From Planctomycetota bacterium (GTDB lineage: Bacteria; Planctomycetota; Planctomycetia; Gemmatales; Gemmataceae), in assembly GCA_016200155.1 (NCBI GenBank), contig JACQFG010000194.1, positions 1 to 12,628 on the forward strand: DNA of 12,628 nucleotides. Reading direction: 5' to 3'. Positions 8,103 to 12,628 of the stretch are shown one piece after another (position 1 is the first letter of the stretch; each line of letters begins with the position of its first letter). The position numbers and the translations under genes were made by a program. The notes beneath the pieces are model-generated. The model did no database searches. It was not told where the DNA came from and saw nothing but the letters and a program-made list of their open reading frames with translations.

Positions 8103-9065
8103 ATGTTGCAAACACACGATCGGCGGCGATTCCTGCAAACTTCGCTGGCGGCGGGGTCGGTCCTCACGCTTGCCGGCGCGGAACTCTCGCACGGCGAACC
8201 GGCACGGCCGGCGGCGGCGACCAATCCGGCGGCGCGGCCGGGGCGCGTCAACTGGCATGCCGACTTCGCGGCGGCCTGTGCGGCGGCGCTGCGCTCGGGC
8301 AAGCCGGTGTTTCATTTCCACATGCTCGGCCGGCTGGACGAAAAGTTTTGCTGAACGAACGCACGTCTGGCGAGAGCCGTGTTGTTCTCGCGCGAAGATG
8401 TTTCCAACTTCATCAACCAGAACTTCGAGCCCGCATGGGAAATGGTTCGCCCGGTTCCGATCGTGCGCATCGATTTCGGCAACGACCGGGTGTCGACGCG
8501 GACGCTGCACGGAAACGTGGCGACCTACGTGTGCCACAAGGACGGGCAGGTGATGGACATCCTGCCGGGCATCTACACGCCGGCGGAGTTCAGGTCGGCC
8601 CTGGCGGCGCCGCGAGCCCTGGCGGTCGAGCTGGCCGCGACGGCGCCGGCGGCGCGGTTGACGGCGGTGCGCAACTATCATCGCGGTCGGGCCCAACGCC
8701 TTCGGCCGCCGCCCCGCGTCGGCGGTCCCAACGGGCAGTTTCCGGCTCGCCGGGCTGACGTCGGCAAGGGCGCCTTCGAGATTCCGGTCGAACTCGCGGT
8801 CGTGCGGGGCGCCGTCATCGCGCCGGTAGCGCCGGTGGCCAGGCCTCGCACCGCTGCGGAACTCGCCACCTGGGCGCCGCTCGTGACCGATACGCAGATC
8901 AACGAGAACCAGCGCCGCCTGCAGATCCACGATCATCTCACGACCGCGGACGCCGTTCGGCCCGAGCAGATCAAACGCTGGCTGTACCGCGACGTGTTGC
9001 ACGCGGATCTGGATGACCCGTATCTGGGGCTGGGCGAGGATTTCCTGGATACGCTGGAACGCTGA
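8103..9065 (+). CDS. Candidate selenoprotein: Tat-exported thioredoxin-family-like protein with Cys-Sec motif (in-frame TGA at codon 84)
   Basis: ATG 8103 follows AGGGG at six bases. The product opens MLQTHDRRRFLQTSLAAGSV, a twin-arginine signal (RRRFLQ plus a hydrophobic stretch), so export of a folded, cofactor-bearing protein is expected. Residues 50-83 (VNWHADFAAACAAALRSGKP, then VFHFHMLGRLDEKFC) look like the 'x-x-A-L-A-x-G-K-P-V' opening of a thioredoxin-like fold. Codon 84 is TGA, and the same frame continues without any shift as TNARLARAVLFSREDVSNFI and on to a TGA at 9063. The later part, IVRIDFGNDRVSTRTLHGNV then ATYVCHKDGQVMDILPGIY, also reads as thioredoxin-like core and is followed by a conserved-looking C-terminus (VRPEQIKRWLYRDVLHADLDDPYLGLG). 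Continuity on both sides, the preceding Cys83 and a downstream hairpin favour selenocysteine over a nonsense mutation. The alternative is a recently killed pseudogene. An Arg/Pro-rich stretch at about 190-215 is unexplained. Read conventionally, the gene splits at 8354. Confidence 0.72.
8352..8354 (+). other. In-frame TGA proposed to encode selenocysteine (residue 84)
   Basis: The codons run GAC GAA AAG TTT TGC TGA ACG AAC GCA CGT, giving D-E-K-F-C-[U]-T-N-A-R. The stop lies in the same frame as both the Tat signal upstream and the 228-residue continuation downstream. A vicinal Cys-Sec pair is a plausible redox centre. I recall a planctomycete thioredoxin-like family with 'F/L-C-U/C-x-N-A-R' at this point, but could not check it. 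Confidence 0.65.
8358..8386 (+). promoter_or_regulatory. Candidate bacterial SECIS hairpin just after the TGA
   Basis: This is a hand fold of the coding RNA. The lower stem pairs 8358-8364 with 8379-8386, including one G-U pair and one unpaired base. A 5'-side bulge GUCU follows (8365-8368), then the upper stem GGC/GCC (8369-8371 with 8376-8378) capped by GAGA. Counting U of UGA as 1, the bulge includes U17 and the loop has G23. These are two positions important in the E. coli fdhF element, though position 24 is A and not U. Short GC-rich hairpins are common by chance, so this supports the case without proving it. Confidence 0.4.
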
Positions 9066-9070
9066 CCGGC

Positions 9071-9114
9071 TTGCGTTTAGCGTTCGCAAGGCGCCGTGCG
9101 AGCGCTAAACGCAA
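9071..9114. terminator. Inverted repeat between convergent genes; possible bidirectional terminator or dispersed repeat
   Basis: Arms of 18 bases at 9071-9088 and 9097-9114 (TTGCGTTTAGCGTTCGCA and its inverse) have one mismatch, a G-U pair on one strand. The eight-base centre contains GGCGCC. It nearly fills the 58-base gap between the stop at 9065 and the end of the minus-strand TPR gene at 9124. No T run follows on either strand, so it is not a classic intrinsic terminator. I recall GCGTTTAGCGCTCGCA-type palindromes as a dispersed planctomycete repeat. It is a different family from those at 401 and 1434. Confidence 0.6.
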
Positions 9115-9123
9115 AGCCCCATA

Positions 9124-12100
9124 TCAATTCGTCTTCTGCACCGCCGGCAGCTTCGGCATCAACCAGCGCCACCAACGCCACAGCTTGGCGCCGAAGGTGC
9201 CGCGCAGGTCCGCCAGCTCGGCGACGCATTGCTGATACGCCTTCGTCAACGCCGGGTCCGGAATGATCGGCGGGGCGAACGTGGCGGCGTCGGCGAGGAC
9301 CTTGCGGGCACGCGCAAAACCGGTCTGCTTGTCGGTCGCCGTCAGCCACCACGCCCGGACCATCGCGGCGATCATTTGATGATAGCCGTCGAAGCCGCCC
9401 AGGTCCGACCCGTCGAGATAACGCTGGACCGGCAGCGTCTCGCCTTTCATCGCCGAATCGAACATCAGCCACACCTTGTGGAACGACGCGGCGAAATCAG
9501 GGTTCAGCTTCGTCAAGGCGTGCAGGCTGACCTTGCGGGCGTCATCGACTTCGCGCAGGCTGCGATGGGCTCGAATCAACGGCAAGAGCATGCCCGGCAG
9601 GGCCTTGGGATGATCGGTCCAGTCGGACATCCATTCGATGATGCCTGCCCAATCCTGAATGACGGAGAGGGCGAAACCGACCTTGGCCCAGCACGGCGTG
9701 TCCGCGCGCAGGTCGTCCTCGTGCGTGAGGATCCACCGGCGCAGGCCGCCGGGGTCCTTGGCGTACGCCAGCTCGATCGCGTAGGCGGCGATGCAGTTGG
9801 TGCGTTCGGGCCGGCTGCTGTTCATTTGCTGCACATCTTCGCCGACGTTGCGGTCGCCCATCGCCACGCGCAAACGCACCCACGGATCGCAGATGTGCGG
9901 GCCGAGGTCGAGGCAGCGGTGCAGCACCTCCTCCGCTTCGCTCCACCAGCCGGCCTGCACCACGAACATCAGCGATTGATCGATCACCCACGGCGATTTC
10001 GCCGACTTCTTGCACAGGTTCTCAAACTCGGCCGCGAACGGGCCCTTCTTGTTTTGATAGATCAGCAGATCGACGCGGCGCAGCGCCCAGTCGGCCGGCT
10101 CGGCGTGCTTCTTGGCCTTGTCGAGCAGTTTCTCGGCGCGCTGCCATTCGCCGGCGCGGACATAGACGTTGAAAAGTTGCCAGACGCCGAACATGTAGTT
10201 GGGCTGCAAATCAATCGAGTGGATGTAATCGGCGCGGGCCGCCTGCACATCGTTGAGGTTCTCCTTGGCCTGGCCGCGATAGCCGAATCCCACCGGGTCG
10301 CGCGGATTGATGACCACGAGCTGCTCGGCGACCGTGAGCACATCGACCCACTTCTGCTGCTGGCCGTACCAGTCGGCAAGCTGCATCCAGCCCCAGTAAT
10401 ACTTCGGATGCTTCTTGACGAGGTCGCGCATGGCGAAGATCGCTTCGGTGCGCTGGCCGGCGCGAAACATCACCCACACCCCCCGGCCATCGAGGGCGAA
10501 CTGATCGATCGGAAAAGTCTTCTCCTTGCACGTCTGCCAGGCGCGCTCGAACTGGGTGCCGTTGCTGAGCAGCTCGGCCTTCAGATCGAGGAAGCGGAAG
10601 TTGCCCGGCAGCTTTGCGAGGGCCTGATCGATGGCGGCGATCCGGTCGGGCAGGTCGTTCGCCTGGTTCGGGTTCCAGCCGGTGGCGTACAGCAAGGCAA
10701 GGTGCAGGTTCGCGTTCGGTTCCTTCATCGCGTCCTTGATGATCACGTCGGCCTCGGCTTTCCAGCCCGCCAGGTCGACGGCGCGCGTCGCCGTGTCCAG
10801 CGCCGGCGGCACCGGGAACGGACTGACGCACAGGTCCTTGTAGAGCCGAAGTGCCTCAGCCTGATTGGCCTTGGCGGCGTGGAACTGAATCCGGCGTCCT
10901 TCGATCAAGCCTTCGAAGAGATGCTCCTCCATTGAGCGCAGCGTCGCCTCGGCGCCGACGAGGTCTTCGTCGGCAATCTGCTGATCGAACAGGGCAAACA
11001 CGGCTCGCTGCAGGCACGGGTCCTTGCGATGAGCCGCACGCAGGTCGTTCAAAGCGGCGTCCTTTTCGTCCATGCGCACCAGCGCCTCGCCGCGCATCGC
11101 CACTGCCAGGGCCGATTGCGGGTTCGCACGCAGCAGGTCGTTGGCGGCATCGTGGACCGCCTTGAAGTCATTGGTCGCATAGCCCCAGTCGAACATGCGG
11201 TCCCAACCCCACTGATACGCCTTGTCCTCGCGCAGGACTTTCGCCATCTGTTGCTTGGCGATCTCGTAATCCCCCTTCATGGCGCTGACCCACGCAGCGC
11301 GCCCGCGCAGGTTGACCGGCGGCTTGCCCTTGAACGCCGGCGGATTGCACGCCTTGGCCGCGTCGTCATAGCGGCCTGCGTTGGCGAGCATCTCCGCCTT
11401 GCTGTCGTGCAAGTCGCGCGGGACCGGGTTGCGCGGATCGAACACATCGTAGCCGGCGGGATTGCGCTTGATCGCCTCATCATAAGCAGCGATGCATTCG
11501 TCGATGCGGGCGTCCTCCTCGTCCTGATTGGCGCATGCCGTCTGCACCTGGACGCCGGCGCTGAGCCAAAACCACGAACGTGCCTGGAGGGCGAGGGCGA
11601 GGCGGAGCCACGAGCGCCAGTTGCCGGGCTGCTTCTTCGTGAGGCTTCGCGCCATGTCGACGAGGTCCTTGACGCGATCGAGCTGGACGCACCAGTTGCT
11701 GACGATGTTCCACGATTCGTCGTGCCAGGGATCGAGCGCGATGCCCTTGGCAGCCTGCTTGATCGCCTCATCGTACTCCTGCCGGCGGAACAGCAAGTCG
11801 GCGTACTCGATGTACGGCGCCCCGGCGAGGGGAGTGCGGCGGATGGCTTGCGTGCAGGCTTTTTTCGCATCGTCTTTTTGATCGGCGCGCTCGCAGGCCT
11901 GGACCAGCATCCGCACGGCGTGAGGATAGTTCGGCGCCAGCTCGATGGCGCGCTGGAGCGAGCGCTGCTCGGCGTCGGTGTCGTTCAGGACGCGCTGCAC
12001 CTCGGCGAGGTCGAGCCAAAGTTCTGCGATCGAGGGGAAGCGCCGGACGTTCTCCTGGGCCGCCTCGGTGCGTTCGCTCATCAGCTCGGCAAACCCGGCC

Positions 12101-12628
12101 TGCCGGCACACGCACTGCCAGGCGATCCACAGGTTCGGCTTGGCGTCGCGAATTCGCTTCACATGGCCCAGCAGCTCCCTGGGCGGGATGCCGTACTGCA
12201 TGTTGACGACCAGAGTGACGATGCCGTTGCCGAACGTGGTTTGCCGCAGCAATTCCGCGCCGATAAAGCTGAGGACTTCGCGGCGTTCGCCGATGTTCTC
12301 GCACAGCCAGATGAGTTCCTGAATCGCCGGCTCGAAGTCGACGGAATGCCGGACGGCTTCGCGAAATGCGAACTTCGCTTCTTCGAATTGCCGTTTCCTT
12401 TTGTGGAGCGCCCCGCGCGCGAACCACAATTTCGCGTTGGTCGGGTCGAGCGTTTCGGCCGCGTCGAGGTGCTCCAGCGCATCGGCGAAACGATCCTGAT
12501 CGGCCAGGTTGTACGCATACTCGATGTGCGTGTCGACGCTGGCGGGATGAATCGCGAGCAGGCCCTGAATCACGCCGTCGCGCGCGGCCGGTCCGTCTTC
12601 GAGAAGCCAGTCGTAGAGCTGTTTGTTC
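9124..12628 (-). CDS. Giant tetratricopeptide-repeat protein (N-terminus beyond right edge)
   Basis: The frame is open from TGA 9126-9124 to the window edge, with 1167 codons visible. The first in-window start codon (GTG 12573) is preceded by 18 open, protein-like codons (NKQLYDWLLEDGPAARDG), so the true start lies outside. TPR-type helix pairs recur almost throughout. Examples are ALEHLDAAETLDPTNAKLWF, AEQRSLQRAIELAPNYPHAV, DEAIKQAAKGIALDPWHDES, DEAIKRNPAGYDVFDP and ARADYIHSIDLQPNYMFGVW, with the '...A-x-x-x-(I/L)-x-L-x-P' helix-B ending. Trp is unusually frequent. No membrane helix or catalytic motif is visible in this part. TPR solenoids are protein-binding scaffolds. An enzymatic or membrane domain could lie in the missing N-terminus, but I see no direct sign of one. 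It ends with PKLPAVQKTN. The partner is unknown, and no operon neighbour lies inside the window. Confidence 0.85.
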   Translation of the reverse strand, partial: NKQLYDWLLEDGPAARDGVIQGLLAIHPASVDTHIEYAYNLADQDRFADALEHLDAAETLDPTNAKLWFARGALHKRKRQFEEAKFAFREAVRHSVDFEPAIQELIWLCENIGERREVLSFIGAELLRQTTFGNGIVTLVVNMQYGIPPRELLGHVKRIRDAKPNLWIAWQCVCRQAGFAELMSERTEAAQENVRRFPSIAELWLDLAEVQRVLNDTDAEQRSLQRAIELAPNYPHAVRMLVQACERADQKDDAKKACTQAIRRTPLAGAPYIEYADLLFRRQEYDEAIKQAAKGIALDPWHDESWNIVSNWCVQLDRVKDLVDMARSLTKKQPGNWRSWLRLALALQARSWFWLSAGVQVQTACANQDEEDARIDECIAAYDEAIKRNPAGYDVFDPRNPVPRDLHDSKAEMLANAGRYDDAAKACNPPAFKGKPPVNLRGRAAWVSAMKGDYEIAKQQMAKVLREDKAYQWGWDRMFDWGYATNDFKAVHDAANDLLRANPQSALAVAMRGEALVRMDEKDAALNDLRAAHRKDPCLQRAVFALFDQQIADEDLVGAEATLRSMEEHLFEGLIEGRRIQFHAAKANQAEALRLYKDLCVSPFPVPPALDTATRAVDLAGWKAEADVIIKDAMKEPNANLHLALLYATGWNPNQANDLPDRIAAIDQALAKLPGNFRFLDLKAELLSNGTQFERAWQTCKEKTFPIDQFALDGRGVWVMFRAGQRTEAIFAMRDLVKKHPKYYWGWMQLADWYGQQQKWVDVLTVAEQLVVINPRDPVGFGYRGQAKENLNDVQAARADYIHSIDLQPNYMFGVWQLFNVYVRAGEWQRAEKLLDKAKKHAEPADWALRRVDLLIYQNKKGPFAAEFENLCKKSAKSPWVIDQSLMFVVQAGWWSEAEEVLHRCLDLGPHICDPWVRLRVAMGDRNVGEDVQQMNSSRPERTNCIAAYAIELAYAKDPGGLRRWILTHEDDLRADTPCWAKVGFALSVIQDWAGIIEWMSDWTDHPKALPGMLLPLIRAHRSLREVDDARKVSLHALTKLNPDFAASFHKVWLMFDSAMKGETLPVQRYLDGSDLGGFDGYHQMIAAMVRAWWLTATDKQTGFARARKVLADAATFAPPIIPDPALTKAYQQCVAELADLRGTFGAKLWRWWRWLMPKLPAVQKTN

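Noticed and set aside
8330..8400. A programmed frameshift or sequencing indel instead of selenocysteine
   Set aside because: The upstream and downstream coding segments are in the same frame, so no base gain or loss is needed. Only the TGA itself interrupts the gene.
7981..8553. A 190-codon plus-strand ORF that crosses the TGA of the candidate selenoprotein
   Set aside because: It is very Arg/Ser-rich and protein-unlike, and it is out of frame with the Tat signal and the thioredoxin-like sequence. It does not offer a frameshift explanation for the TGA.
9229..10935. A 568-codon plus-strand ORF opposite the TPR gene
   Set aside because: It is an antisense shadow in GC-rich DNA. Its translation is Arg/His/Gln/Leu-rich without domain character, while the minus strand gives clear TPR repeats over the same bases.

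Overview
The window looks like a stretch of chromosome from a high-GC planctomycete. No marker gene proves this. The case rests on four kinds of protein or repeat that I recognise from planctomycete genomes: multihaem c-type cytochromes with a single N-terminal anchor, a PepSY/cytochrome-b-like membrane protein, dispersed palindromic repeats, and PIN-toxin/antitoxin pairs with loosely conserved antitoxins. Gene density is moderate, strands alternate often, and intergenic gaps are short.

Layout from left to right. (1) Positions 1-2821 form a redox cluster. A cytochrome-like protein starts on the minus strand and runs off the left edge. Upstream of it on the same strand is a histidine-rich membrane protein whose 5' part lies in another frame. 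Divergent from these is a five-haem cytochrome c (1508-2821). The likely theme is electron transfer between a membrane b-type module and periplasmic multihaem cytochromes. (2) Positions 2829-3184 hold a decayed toxin-antitoxin pair: an intact antitoxin reading frame overlaps a VapC-like toxin cut to 39 residues. (3) Positions 3283-5973 encode a large GH63/MGH1-like glucosidase whose coding sequence carries an in-frame palindromic repeat between its two domains. (4) Positions 6031-7200 (minus) encode an exported protein of unknown role with an STN-like N-terminal region and lower GC than its neighbours. (5) Positions 7341-7984 hold an intact vapBC-type module. (6) Positions 8103-9065 encode a Tat-exported, thioredoxin-family-like protein of 320 residues whose reading frame is interrupted only by one in-frame TGA directly after a cysteine. 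This is a strong candidate selenoprotein with a Cys-Sec motif, and a SECIS-like hairpin can be drawn just after the TGA. (7) Positions 9124-12628 (minus) encode a very large TPR protein that runs off the right edge.

Three families of near-perfect inverted repeats occur at 401-457, at 1434-1489 and 4285-4342 (two copies of one family), and at 9071-9114. Three of the four copies lie between genes. The fourth has become coding sequence inside the glucosidase.

The most interesting item is the candidate selenoprotein. A conventional gene caller would split it into an 83-residue ORF and a 228-residue ORF. I saw no tRNA, rRNA, CRISPR array, IS element or replication origin.
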